Source: Scytolyngbya sp. HA4215-MV1 | Lineage (GTDB): Bacteria; Cyanobacteriota; Cyanobacteriia; Leptolyngbyales; Leptolyngbyaceae | Direction: 5' to 3' | Length of the DNA: 64,000 bases | NCBI GenBank assembly: GCA_019359045.1 | Contig: JAHHIA010000001.1 | Span: 434,001 to 498,000, forward strand | Shown here: positions 17,745-26,578 of the stretch, in pieces | How the letters are laid out: each line of letters begins with the position of its first letter | Position numbering within the stretch: the first letter of the stretch is position 1 | Position numbers and translations under genes: made by a program | The notes under the pieces: generated by a model | Databases searched by the model: none | Seen by the model: only the letters and a program-made list of their open reading frames with translations | Told to the model about the DNA's origin: nothing

Positions 17745-17885
17745 ATGGAAAAGGATGCCAATTTGATGGCTGACGATAGTTTTCCCTGAACTTTTTTATG
17801 CAATACAATATCTTTTTGGGAATCTTCTAGAATGCGTCTCGGCATTGTTTTGAACAACCTGGTAGGTATGGGCTGGACAGATTAA
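17745..17885 (+). pseudogene. Remnant of a third SDR epimerase gene
   Basis: Translating 17745-17885 gives 47 codons that align without gaps to the SDR at 11013 (residues from VERDLQTMADDNF to GYAWTTQ). About 24 of 45 comparable residues are identical, including MADD, the TF of SPTF, RMR, IVLNNL and WT. There is one internal TGA (codon 15) and no upstream or downstream continuation. It is therefore a decayed internal piece of a paralogue, not a gene. Confidence 0.85.
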
Positions 17886-18013
17886 GCTCAGGGTAAAAAT
17901 CGGAGAATTGACAGCTTCTCCTAAATTAAACAGGTTGCTGTAGTGGGTTAGGGAGTTTTTTCGAGCCTTTATTTATTCAGTCAAATAGTCAATAGAAGGA
18001 GCAACACACGAAT

Positions 18014-18835
18014 ATGAACTTATCCAATCCTGAAGTTTCCAACAAAATTAAGCAATATTGGTGTGAGCGTGCAGGACAAACGGATCCAGCCTCTTTGCAA
18101 GCAACGACATACGATGTTTATCTTCGCGAACTTGAAATTACTAAATTGAAGGAGAAAATTTCAGCCGCTTCTCTGCCTCATGGCTCTACAGTAGTTGATT
18201 TGGGCTGTGGAGATGGTTATTCAACGATGAGCCTCGCCTCCGCGTTCCCGGATGTTCGTTTTATCGGTATAGATTGGAGCGAGGAGATGTTAACTTTGGC
18301 TGAGAAGAAACTCTCGGTTCAGTTAGATCTTCTTGACAGAGTTTCATTTCGTGTCGGCGATATGAGGAGTTTATCTTCCAGTCTTCAGGCCGAAAGATTT
18401 GATGTTTTCTTGACCATGCGCAGCCTAATAAATCTAACATCCTCTGCGGAGCAATACAACACAATATCGCAGATTGCAGAGCACCTAAAGCCTGGTGGCT
18501 ACTATTTTTGTATAGAGAACTTTATGCAAGGACAAAACAACTTTAATCGTATGCGCGTAACTATGGGACTTCCGGAAATCCCGGTGCGATGGCACAACCA
18601 TTTCTTCGAGGAAGAAGAGTTCTTGGTAGAAACCTCAAAATTTTTCGATCCCGTAATTATAGATAGTTTCTTGAGCTCATATTACCTTGCGACGCGGGTT
18701 ATTTATTCGGCTGGGTGTCACTTGATGGGCGAAGAACCAGATTATTTTCACCCAATCCATCAGACTGCCGGACAGCTTCCAGTAATTGGCGATTTTAGTC
18801 CTATTAAACTTGCGAGTATGAGACGAAAACTTTAA
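18014..18835 (+). CDS. Class I SAM-dependent methyltransferase
   Basis: This 273-residue enzyme has the SAM-binding motif I VVDLGCGDGYSTM (about residues 60-72), an acidic motif II (FIGIDWSEEM), RVGDMRSL and FDVFLTMRSLINL, all typical of small-molecule methyltransferases. It starts with MNLSNPEVSNKIKQYW and has an upstream AGAAGGAGCAAC. Located among sugar-nucleotide genes, it may methylate a sugar of the surface glycan, or a glycan end as a chain cap. The target is inferred from context only. Confidence 0.9.
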   Translation: MNLSNPEVSNKIKQYWCERAGQTDPASLQATTYDVYLRELEITKLKEKISAASLPHGSTVVDLGCGDGYSTMSLASAFPDVRFIGIDWSEEMLTLAEKKLSVQLDLLDRVSFRVGDMRSLSSSLQAERFDVFLTMRSLINLTSSAEQYNTISQIAEHLKPGGYYFCIENFMQGQNNFNRMRVTMGLPEIPVRWHNHFFEEEEFLVETSKFFDPVIIDSFLSSYYLATRVIYSAGCHLMGEEPDYFHPIHQTAGQLPVIGDFSPIKLASMRRKL

Positions 18836-19138
18836 CCGTGAATAAGTCCGGGTGTAATTGATTTTTCTTCTTTTAAGGAGAATAAAGGGTCTTCTGACCC
18901 TATCCTCGATCTCGATTCTGGGCAAAATTAATCAATTTAGAGCTTATAGCAGCAAATTTTCGGGCGAGGAAGCCACAGTTCGGTAAATGAGTCGATGAGT
19001 CTGAGTGTGGCTCATGCAAATTGAAAATGGCTGTAGCTCACGAGCTCACTCGATACCAATTCGAGGGAGATCGATTACACTCATCAACGCCTTAGATCAT
19101 CTGGCACATGCAGTCACAATCACAAAGAGAGTAAGAAC
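18836..19138. other. Gap of 0.3 kb before the second SDR gene
   Basis: No coding sequence is supported. The segment 19008-19034 (starting tggctcatgcaaat) resembles 9566-9591 upstream of lhgO. Both lie ahead of sugar-modification genes, so it may be a shared control element or decayed duplicated DNA. Confidence 0.45.
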
Positions 19139-20200
19139 GTGCGCATCTTAATCACAGGACACCAAGGGTACATTGGCACCGTCATGGTGCCGATTCTGCT
19201 CAACGCTGGACATGAGTTAGTTGGACTTGACAGTGGCCTTTTTCGGGAGTGTACAATCACTGCGGACATTTGCAACATTCCTGAACTGCAGATGGACTTT
19301 CGGGATATTCAGCCGACTCACCTGCAGGGGTTCGACGCGGTGGTTCACCTCGCTGCGCTCTCCAACGATCCACTGAGCAACCTATTCCCGGAGATCACAA
19401 ACGAGATCAACTATACCGCCTCGGTTCGTCTTGCACAGCTTGCACAGAGCGCACGGGTGCAGCGCTTTCTCTTTGCCTCTTCCTGTAGCGTCTATGGCAA
19501 GCCAGCAGGCAATGACCTCGTCGATGAGACATCCGAAGCCGCTCCAAGCACACCTTACAATATCTCTAAGTTCCGTGTCGAGCAAGACGTGACGAAGTTG
19601 GCAAATGACGCGTTCAGCCCGACATTCCTTCGGAACGCGACAGCATACGGTGTCTCACCGTGCCTAAACTCTGAACTTGTGTTGAACAATTTGGTGGCAT
19701 GGGCATATACGAAGGGCTACGTCTATATCAAGAGTGACGGCTCCCCCTGGCGGCCTGTGGTTCATGTAGAGGACATTTCGCGCGCCTTCTTGGCAGTTCT
19801 TGAGGCACCCCGCGAAGTAATCCACAACCAAGTACTCAATGTAGGCTATAACGATGAGAACTATCGTATCTCCGAGCTGGCCGAGATTGTCCAACAGGTT
19901 GTTGCCGGATCGCAAATCGAGTATGCGAAGGACGGCGGACCGGATCTGCGATCGTATCGGGTGGACTTCGGGAAGATTCAACGCTTGTTGCCCGAGTTTA
20001 AGCCTCAGTGGGATGCACGGCGGGGAGTGGAGCAACTTTATGAGGCTTACCGCAGCAACAATCTTGTGTTTGATGATTTCGAGGGCCCACGGTTCAAGCG
20101 GATCGACCACCTGAAGCAACTACTGGCTACTAATCAGCTAGATGCTACCCTTCGCTGGCGCAAATCTGACGATTTGCCTGAAAAACAGTCTGTTTTTTGA
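19139..20200 (+). CDS. NAD-dependent sugar-nucleotide epimerase/dehydratase (SDR), copy 2
   Basis: This 353-residue extended SDR enzyme is a clear paralogue of the gene at 11013. It has TGHQGYIG at the N-terminus, HLAALSNDPLSN, SSCSVYG, catalytic YNISK, FLRNATAYGVSP and DGSPWRPVVHVEDISRA. The start is GTG 19139. Its base composition is visibly richer in G+C, with many codons ending in C or G, compared with the AT-rich cytidylyltransferase and PIG-L genes that follow. That suggests a separate, probably more recent, acquisition. It likely makes a related NDP-sugar, perhaps from the CDP-hexose supplied by the next gene. Confidence 0.92.
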   Translation: MRILITGHQGYIGTVMVPILLNAGHELVGLDSGLFRECTITADICNIPELQMDFRDIQPTHLQGFDAVVHLAALSNDPLSNLFPEITNEINYTASVRLAQLAQSARVQRFLFASSCSVYGKPAGNDLVDETSEAAPSTPYNISKFRVEQDVTKLANDAFSPTFLRNATAYGVSPCLNSELVLNNLVAWAYTKGYVYIKSDGSPWRPVVHVEDISRAFLAVLEAPREVIHNQVLNVGYNDENYRISELAEIVQQVVAGSQIEYAKDGGPDLRSYRVDFGKIQRLLPEFKPQWDARRGVEQLYEAYRSNNLVFDDFEGPRFKRIDHLKQLLATNQLDATLRWRKSDDLPEKQSVF

Positions 20201-20481
20201 GATGTCCTCACAAGCAGAGTTGCAGCATTTGATGAATAACTCAAGCTAAGTACGCATCATATACGAGGTCATTCTGAATTGATTCAGAAACCTACTATGC
20301 ACAATTGAATGTTAATGGGTTAGTCGACAATATTTGCTGCCGCTCTCCCAAACTTTGAGCTGATTTGATGGGTAGCTTTTGAGCCAAAACTGTGTAGGCT
20401 ATTTCATTGCCGATTTAATAGGTTAGAGATGTCAAAGTAAGAAATTTAACTGACTCAAGATTCTAGAGAAGGAGACTTAAA

Positions 20482-21324
20482 GTGAAAGTTGTTTTATTTT
20501 GCGGTGGTTTAGGTACAAGAATCAGGGATTTTTCAGAAAAAATTCCTAAACCTATGATAAATATTGGGTATAGACCGATTCTATGGAATCTCATGAAATA
20601 TTATGCTCACTATGGCCATAAAGACTTTATTTTGTGCCTAGGCTACAGGGCTGATGCGATCAAAAACTACTTTCTCAACTACGATGAATGTCTCTCGAAT
20701 GATTTTGTTTTGTCTGGGGGGGGTAAACAGCTATTGATGCTGAATAGTGATATTCAAGAATGGAGAATCACTTTTGTAGATACGGGGCTTCATTCCAATA
20801 TTGGTCAACGTCTAAGGGCAGTTGAAAAACATCTGGCTGGTGAAGAATTTTTTCTGGCTAATTACAGTGATGGCTTAACAGATTTACCCCTCGATCTATA
20901 TATTGACAATTTCCTCAGACATGACAAGATGGCTAGCTTTGTGAGTGTTAAACCTACTCAGACTTTTCATATCATTTCTACAAGAGAGGACGGCATTGTT
21001 ACAAACATTAAGCATGTTAACGACTCCGAAACAAGAATTAATGGAGGTTTTTTTGCGTTCAAGACTGAAATCTTTAAAAATATCAATGAAGGCGAAGAAC
21101 TAGTCATCGAACCATTTCAAAGATTGATCGAAAGGGAAGAACTGATTGCCTACAAATACGATGGATTCTGGGCTTGCATGGACACCTTCCGAGACAAGCA
21201 AATGTTTGACGATATGTATTATCAAGGAAAATCTATTTGGGAGATCTGGAAATCTCCTGATAAGTTTGGAGCCAAATCACATACCCGAGAGCAAGCTCCA
21301 GTTCAGAAGGAATTAGTGACATGA
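20482..21324 (+). CDS. rfbF: Glucose-1-phosphate cytidylyltransferase-like nucleotidyltransferase (RfbF)
   Basis: This 280-residue sugar-nucleotide transferase starts VVLFCGGLGTRIRDFSEKIPKPM, the pyrophosphorylase signature with GGLGTR and the KP-M segment. It continues with GHKDFILCLGYRADAIKNYF and WRITFVDTG, as in RfbF, the enzyme that makes CDP-glucose from CTP and glucose 1-phosphate. The start is GTG 20482 after AAGGAGACTTAAA. No clear CDP-glucose 4,6-dehydratase (RfbG) is in the window, so the downstream step may fall to one of the SDR paralogues. The product could also be another CDP- or NDP-sugar. Confidence 0.9.
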   Translation: MKVVLFCGGLGTRIRDFSEKIPKPMINIGYRPILWNLMKYYAHYGHKDFILCLGYRADAIKNYFLNYDECLSNDFVLSGGGKQLLMLNSDIQEWRITFVDTGLHSNIGQRLRAVEKHLAGEEFFLANYSDGLTDLPLDLYIDNFLRHDKMASFVSVKPTQTFHIISTREDGIVTNIKHVNDSETRINGGFFAFKTEIFKNINEGEELVIEPFQRLIEREELIAYKYDGFWACMDTFRDKQMFDDMYYQGKSIWEIWKSPDKFGAKSHTREQAPVQKELVT

Positions 21325-21342
21325 ATGTTGTGAATAAGTAGG

Positions 21343-21376
21343 ACGTCCTTAATTAGATTACGTCCTTAATTAGATT
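21343..21376. repeat. 17-bp perfect tandem duplication
   Basis: The 17-mer acgtccttaattagatt occurs twice head to tail (21343-21359 and 21360-21376), just after the cytidylyltransferase gene. It looks like a small slippage event. Confidence 0.8.
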
Positions 21377-21411
21377 GAAGATGAGTGTATAGATTTCACG
21401 CATCAATCCAC

Positions 21412-21452
21412 CACCCGCATGGGTTACGCTAACGCTAACCCATCCTACAAAT
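21412..21452 (-). repeat. Palindromic cyanobacterial repeat related to the 37.1 kb element
   Basis: Arms atgggtta (21419-21426) and taacccat (21436-21443) form a hairpin. Read on the minus strand the segment is gtaggatgggttagcg..., nearly the same as gtaggttgggttagcg... at 37075. It is therefore a partial, inverted copy of the same repeat family. Confidence 0.7.
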
Positions 21453-21560
21453 AATTGAGGCGATCCATTTAATGCTCACAGATGCTTCGCGCTGCCTAAT
21501 CTACTTTTTAAATGAGGTAAAATAAAATAGTAATTGTATGTTTAAAAATGGAGCACTAAA

Positions 21561-22214
21561 TTGCTGAGGCTTAATATCGATAAAAATGCCAACTCAGTCT
21601 ATAAGATTCTATGCCTAGGATCCCACTGTGATGACATAGAAATTGGTTGTGGTGGCACAATTTTAAAACTCATAGAGGACTATAGAAATATTGTCTTTTG
21701 CTGGGTTGTTTTCAGTTCCAACGAACAGAGAGCAAAGGAAGCAATTCAAAGTGCCAACAACTTTCTGAAGGGAGCCAAAGTGGAAAACATTTTCATTAAC
21801 AACTTCAGAAATGGCTTTTTCCCTTTTATTGGTGCGGAAATCAAAGAATATTTTGAGCAGCTGAAACAAGAAATTTCTCCCGATCTCATTTTCACCCACT
21901 ATCGTCACGATCTACATCAGGACCACAGTTTGATTTCCGATCTCACCTGGAACACTTTTAGGAACCACCTTATTCTAGAATATGAAATTCCTAAGTATGA
22001 TGGTGATCTGGGATCTCCTAATTTCTTCGTTCAACTAGATGAGGATATTTGCCGCAGAAAAGTACAGTATCTTCTTGATGCTTTTGAGACAGAACGACAA
22101 AAGCAATGGTTTTCTGAGGATACTTTTTTGTCAATTATGAGACTGCGAGGGGTTGAATCCAACTCTCCAGGTAAATATTCTGAGGCTTTCTATTGTCGCA
22201 AAATTACCTTCTAG
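21561..22214 (+). CDS. PIG-L family (LmbE-like) deacetylase
   Basis: This 217-residue protein has the zinc-binding pattern of N-acetylglucosaminyl deacetylases: SHCDDIEIGCGG (His22, Asp24, Asp25) and the distal HYRHDLHQDH (residues 113-122). Such enzymes remove an acetyl group from GlcNAc-type sugars. The start is a TTG at 21561 with GGAG 7 nt upstream; no in-frame ATG is available near the family N-terminus. It follows the cytidylyltransferase and may de-N-acetylate a precursor or the assembled glycan. No signal peptide is seen, so it should be cytoplasmic. Confidence 0.88.
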   Translation: MLRLNIDKNANSVYKILCLGSHCDDIEIGCGGTILKLIEDYRNIVFCWVVFSSNEQRAKEAIQSANNFLKGAKVENIFINNFRNGFFPFIGAEIKEYFEQLKQEISPDLIFTHYRHDLHQDHSLISDLTWNTFRNHLILEYEIPKYDGDLGSPNFFVQLDEDICRRKVQYLLDAFETERQKQWFSEDTFLSIMRLRGVESNSPGKYSEAFYCRKITF

Positions 22215-22711
22215 TCAACATTTCGCAGATTGGCAAATATTATCCTCGTTAACTGCTCTAATTAAAATCTGAATTCTTCTCTATAAATAGTTTCTAATTT
22301 GATCAATCTACACTCTATGTTTCCTTAACTTAACATCTCGCAATGATTGGCTAGTTGAATTTCAAAGGCTGTAATATATAGCTAGCAAGGGCAAGTTATT
22401 AGCTCGAAATCCATGCACAAGAAAAATTAAATATCAACGTGCGGCATGTCGGTTCTAATTCTTAAAAAATAAATTTTCGATTTTCTTATACCAATTTAAA
22501 TTGAGAATGTGACACTTAAAAGTTTCCTCTAAATCCCCGCGTTGGTGCGCCGCTGCGCTAGAAGAAAGGGGGACTTCAAGGCTGGTTCAAGTTCTCTCCC
22601 TTTTTCAAGGGAGGCTAAGAGGAATCTAAATCTATCAAAGATTACAAATCAAATTGGTATTAGTTTCTACGTAACTGAAGCTTGAATTGTTAGCAATTCA
22701 GAGAAAAAAAT
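22215..22711. other. 0.5 kb AT-rich gap with a MITE-like insertion
   Basis: No coding sequence is supported here. The only structured part is the MITE-like element at 22488-22660. The remaining DNA is AT-rich and presumably holds the promoter for the apiosidase-like gene. Confidence 0.6.
22488..22660. mobile_element. MITE-like element, about 173 bp
   Basis: The ends are imperfect inverted repeats: ataccaattt at the left and aaattggtat at the right, exact over 10 bp and looser further in. The interior has the taaatcccc.../...aaggggga type sequence common in cyanobacterial non-autonomous repeats. It has no open frame, and TA dinucleotides flank both ends. Mobility would depend on a transposase encoded elsewhere. 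Confidence 0.65.
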
Positions 22712-24295
22712 ATGAAGAACCTATTAATGTCTTTTTTTAGAAGACGTTTTTTTCAAAAATCCATTCTTATATTGGCAACCTTTCTAATTACGCTAAGTGC
22801 TCTACTTACCCTTAATAAAGAGCCTAAGATCGTTAATAAACTATCTTCAATCATTAATAATATTCCCCAAAGAATATCAACAACTCAAAGAGTAATTAAG
22901 TTTAGTCTGATACCCTCTATCAGTGTCAATCCTACTAATGGTGTTAATAATAGTCCTGTAAAACCAATTCGATCTGCCGTTGCCACTGGACCACTACGAG
23001 TGAATCCCGCTAATTCACGGTACTTTATGGATAGCAGCGGTAGGACAATTTTTCTAGCTGGCTCCCATACCTGGGATAACCGTCAAGATATAGGAAATAA
23101 TGTTTTCGATTATCTTCGATACTTAACCCTACTTCAACAATACAATCACAATTTCATAAGACTCTGGGTTTTTGAACAACCCAAGGGCATTACGTCGTGG
23201 CCAGATCCGGCAAAAGCTATGGATACTCTAACACCTGAACTATTTGTTCGTAGTGGACCCGGAATGGCTGCAGACGGTGGCTTGAAGTTTGATTTAACTC
23301 GTTTCAACCCAGTACATTTTGACAGACTTCGCCAACGTATAATCGAGGCAGGCAATCGGGGAATATATACATCAGTTATGTTATTTGATGGTTGGAGTAT
23401 TGAGCTGAAAGCAGGTGGAGCCAATCCTTGGAAATACCACCCATTCAACAGGCACAATAACATCAATGGGATTGATGGTGACCCCAACAATGACCAAAGC
23501 GGAGCAGAGACACACACACTCCAGGTACCAGTTATTACTCAAGCTCAAGAAGCCTATGTCCGACAAGTGATCGATACGGTAAACGACTTAGATAATGTCC
23601 TTTACGAGATCAGTAATGAGAGCAACCCGGATTCTCAAGATTGGCAGTATCAAATGATTGCCTATATTAAGGCTTATGAAGCAACTAAACCCAAGCAACA
23701 CCCCTTAGGCATGACTGCCCCTTTTCCGAAGGGTTCAAACGACAGCCTATTTAATTCTCCTGCCGATTGGATCGCTCCCAGCGAGGAAGGTGGCTACAAA
23801 GACAATCCTCCCATAGCGACAGGAAAGAAAGTAATTATTAGTGATACTGATCATTTGTGGGGGATTGGAGGAGACCGAGCCTGGGCATGGAAAAGTTTTA
23901 CTAGAGGATTGAATCTGCTCTATATGGATCCTTGGGATGGTCAATTTATTCCTGTGAAACCCGACTCGGATCTTCGTGCAAACCTAGGCTATATTTTGTC
24001 TTTTGCTACCCGAATGAACTTATCAGCGATGGCACCTCGAGATGATTTGTCTTCAACTGGCTATTGTTTGGCAAATCCTATTTCTAAAAATCCTGAATAC
24101 TTGATTTATTCCCCCTCAGGGGGCAAGGTTACAGTCGATCTCTCAGCTGCTAAGGAAGATATAGCTGTGGAGTGGTTTAACCCAAACAGTGGGGTCGTAA
24201 CGAGCGGTATTAATACGTCAGGTGGAGGCAACCGAACATTCATACCTCCGTTTGATGGTGATGCTGTTCTATATATCCACAGTAGCCCAACTTAA
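22712..24295 (+). CDS. Membrane-anchored apiosidase/DUF4038-like glycoside hydrolase
   Basis: This 527-residue protein has one N-terminal hydrophobic segment (about 14-32), so it should be secreted or anchored. The catalytic part begins near GPLRVNPANSRYFMDSSGRT and has LAGSHTWDN, HNFIRLWVFEQP and YEISNESNPDS, where Glu303 fits the acid/base of a clan-A TIM barrel. The expected nucleophile region reads VIISDTDHLW (374-383), with Asp rather than an obvious Glu. The last about 90 residues (MAPRDDLSSTGYCLAN, then VEWFNPNSG) match the small beta domain often fused to DUF4038 proteins. It may trim or remodel the exported glycan. Confidence 0.82.
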   Translation: MKNLLMSFFRRRFFQKSILILATFLITLSALLTLNKEPKIVNKLSSIINNIPQRISTTQRVIKFSLIPSISVNPTNGVNNSPVKPIRSAVATGPLRVNPANSRYFMDSSGRTIFLAGSHTWDNRQDIGNNVFDYLRYLTLLQQYNHNFIRLWVFEQPKGITSWPDPAKAMDTLTPELFVRSGPGMAADGGLKFDLTRFNPVHFDRLRQRIIEAGNRGIYTSVMLFDGWSIELKAGGANPWKYHPFNRHNNINGIDGDPNNDQSGAETHTLQVPVITQAQEAYVRQVIDTVNDLDNVLYEISNESNPDSQDWQYQMIAYIKAYEATKPKQHPLGMTAPFPKGSNDSLFNSPADWIAPSEEGGYKDNPPIATGKKVIISDTDHLWGIGGDRAWAWKSFTRGLNLLYMDPWDGQFIPVKPDSDLRANLGYILSFATRMNLSAMAPRDDLSSTGYCLANPISKNPEYLIYSPSGGKVTVDLSAAKEDIAVEWFNPNSGVVTSGINTSGGGNRTFIPPFDGDAVLYIHSSPT

Positions 24296-24402
24296 TCTTT
24301 ATAAAGTTTTGACTAAATGTTATTTAAAAAGCAATTAGATTTGAACTCTATAGGTGAAATTATATTCATGAAAAATCATAGTTTGTTGAGGTTATTGTAC
24401 TA

Positions 24403-25344
24403 ATGACTAGTGGCAATCCAAAAGTAAGTATTGGACTTCCTGTATTTAATGGTGAAAGATATCTTAGGGAAGCTATCGATTCAATATTGACTCAGACTTT
24501 TACGGATTTTGAACTCATTATTTCAGATAACGCATCGACTGATTCTACAGAAGACATCTGTAAGGAATATCTAGCGCAAGATCCTCGTGTACGCTACTAC
24601 CGGAATAGTATAAACATTGGTTGTCTTAACAATTGTAACCGTACGTTCGAGTTATCCAATGGAAAATATTTTCGTTTTGCTGCTCATGACGATATTTGTG
24701 CTTCGGAGCTAATCGAAAAATGTGTCGAGATTCTTGATCGAGATCCATCAATAGTGCTTTGCTATTCCAATGTTATGAAAATTGACGAGGATGGCAGAGA
24801 AATAGGGCTTATAGATAAAGATTTTGGAATTTCAACAAAACCTCACATGCGATTCCGAGAACTTGGTAATTGGGAGCATAATTGTGAAACAGTTTACGGA
24901 TTGATTAGAACGGCAATACTGAAGAAAACTGATCTCTTACTCAATTATTCTGATGCCGATCGAACGTTTCTTTGTGAGCTGAGTTTACATGGTAAATTCT
25001 TTAGGATTCCAGAGAATCTCTTTTATAAGAGATATCATCCGGAAATGTCTACAAGGCTTTATCCCGACCCTGTTGAAAGAATGACTTGGTATAACCTACA
25101 AGGTCAAAATAAGGTTAGGGATGCTTTTCATTTAAAGTTGCTTCTATTAAGTCACTATCTAAAAATTATCGGATCTTCATCATTAAGTCTCAAAGAAAAA
25201 ATAAATTGTTACATACATATAAAACAGTGGCTGCTTCCAGGAGTGATTCCGGAGTGTAAAGGAAGGATAAAAAGGACAGTCCTATATTTAATAAAAAAGC
25301 CTTTCGTCTTCGTTCACACTAGGATAATTGCGAATTTAAAGTAA
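24403..25344 (+). CDS. Family 2 glycosyltransferase
   Basis: This 313-residue GT-A fold enzyme opens with VSIGLPVFNGERYLREAIDS and has ELIISDNASTDST, the nucleotide-binding Asp region, and FRFAAHDDICA, whose DD is the likely metal-binding motif. No membrane helix is evident. It should add a sugar from an NDP donor to the growing lipid-linked repeat unit in the cytoplasm. It is 26-49 nt ahead of a second family 2 gene, depending on that gene's start. Confidence 0.9.
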   Translation: MTSGNPKVSIGLPVFNGERYLREAIDSILTQTFTDFELIISDNASTDSTEDICKEYLAQDPRVRYYRNSINIGCLNNCNRTFELSNGKYFRFAAHDDICASELIEKCVEILDRDPSIVLCYSNVMKIDEDGREIGLIDKDFGISTKPHMRFRELGNWEHNCETVYGLIRTAILKKTDLLLNYSDADRTFLCELSLHGKFFRIPENLFYKRYHPEMSTRLYPDPVERMTWYNLQGQNKVRDAFHLKLLLLSHYLKIIGSSSLSLKEKINCYIHIKQWLLPGVIPECKGRIKRTVLYLIKKPFVFVHTRIIANLK

Positions 25345-25393
25345 ATCCAAGAAAAAGGGTGCGTGATTTTTGGCAACAGAGGAGTGTAATATC

Positions 25394-26431
25394 ATGCGGG
25401 CTGAACCATTAGTTAGTATTATTATCAATAATTACAATTATGCTCGCTTTCTATTAGAAGCAATTGATAGCGCTCTCAAACAGACCTACCCTTTCATAGA
25501 AGTCATTGTTGTAGATGATGGCTCCACTGACAACTCTCATGAAGCTATTTATAGTTATGGGAGTCGAATCATTCCTGTATTAAAAAGTAATGCTGGGCAG
25601 GCTTCTTCTCTGAATGAGGGATTTAGTGCTTGTAAAGGCGAGATTATATGCTTTCTTGATGCGGACGATTTATTTCACCATGAAAAGGTCGAAAAATTGG
25701 TGAATCTTTTTTTAGAAAATAATCTTATTAATCTACCTTGTATACTTTATAATTCACTTGAAGTTATTGATAAGGAAGGGCAGTTGATTGATAGTCTTAG
25801 CATAAATAATATTTTTGATTGGCTATCTTTACTCTATACAACAGGAAAAAACTGTTTGTTTAATGGAGAATTTGATAAAGTTTGCACTCCTGACCAGATA
25901 TATGCATATGCTTCTAAGTATAGGGTCGTTTGGTTTATTGGAATGCCCACCAGCTGTATTTCAATTTCACGTGCCATGGCGGATAGAATTTTCCCTCTAC
26001 CTGTTGTTGATCTTAAAATCAGTGCAGATCTTTTTCTCGTCAAAGCCGCTTCTTTAATGGGTTCAGTCTATTCAACAAATTTACTTCTTACCCAGTATCG
26101 AATTCATGGTAATAATGCCTGGTATGGATCGAAGAATACGTGGCAAACAGTAGCGAGAGATTCAATATTGCCAGAGGAATACCTCAATTCAAAACTGCAA
26201 GAATTTGGTAAAGAACCTGTTCTTTCCTTTTTAGATTCACCTTGGTCATCGGATTATTATAGATGCCAGTATGGATATAATTCTGGTGATCATTTAATAC
26301 AACTAGCTTTCAATGTAATACGATGGCGCTTAGATCTTGAAACTCTTATTTTTTTTATTAAAACTTATTTTAAGGGAATCTATCTTAAGCATATAAGATC
26401 TCATGTCATTAAGGATAATCATAACGACTAG
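25394..26431 (+). CDS. Family 2 glycosyltransferase
   Basis: This protein of about 345 residues starts with PLVSIIINNYNYARFLLEAIDS and shows VIVVDDGSTDNS and ICFLDADDLF (DXD-type). Its second half is rich in aromatic residues and ends in a hydrophobic, basic segment. I prefer ATG 25394, which has a GGAG in AGAGGAGTG about 9 nt upstream; a TTG at 25370 would add eight residues. Like its neighbour it probably adds one sugar of the repeat unit. Confidence 0.9.
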   Translation: MRAEPLVSIIINNYNYARFLLEAIDSALKQTYPFIEVIVVDDGSTDNSHEAIYSYGSRIIPVLKSNAGQASSLNEGFSACKGEIICFLDADDLFHHEKVEKLVNLFLENNLINLPCILYNSLEVIDKEGQLIDSLSINNIFDWLSLLYTTGKNCLFNGEFDKVCTPDQIYAYASKYRVVWFIGMPTSCISISRAMADRIFPLPVVDLKISADLFLVKAASLMGSVYSTNLLLTQYRIHGNNAWYGSKNTWQTVARDSILPEEYLNSKLQEFGKEPVLSFLDSPWSSDYYRCQYGYNSGDHLIQLAFNVIRWRLDLETLIFFIKTYFKGIYLKHIRSHVIKDNHND

Positions 26432-26578
26432 AATTAACAAGTTTTATCTTGCTTGCTATCAGTACAAGGAATTATGCATAAATTCTTAACCTTATTTCAG
26501 TAGCATTTTTAACTACAACTACAATCGTTATTGGATTAGAAGTGATTTTCAAACGCTATTTCGAGGAGTTTTCTTGTT

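Larger units (their letters stand above)
17601..18013. other. Remnant-bearing intergenic region
   Basis: This stretch of about 410 nt contains two apparent gene remnants: a 28-codon leader with an excellent ribosome site (17613-17699) and a collinear SDR fragment (17745-17885). The rest is non-coding and leads to the ribosome site of the methyltransferase gene (AGAAGGAGCAAC near 17994-18005). Confidence 0.6.

Noticed and set aside
18677-18925. 82-codon minus-strand frame after the methyltransferase
   Set aside because: Most of it overlaps the methyltransferase gene; its product is basic and featureless.
19664-20119. 151-codon minus-strand frame
   Set aside because: It is a shadow of the GC-rich SDR gene on the opposite strand.
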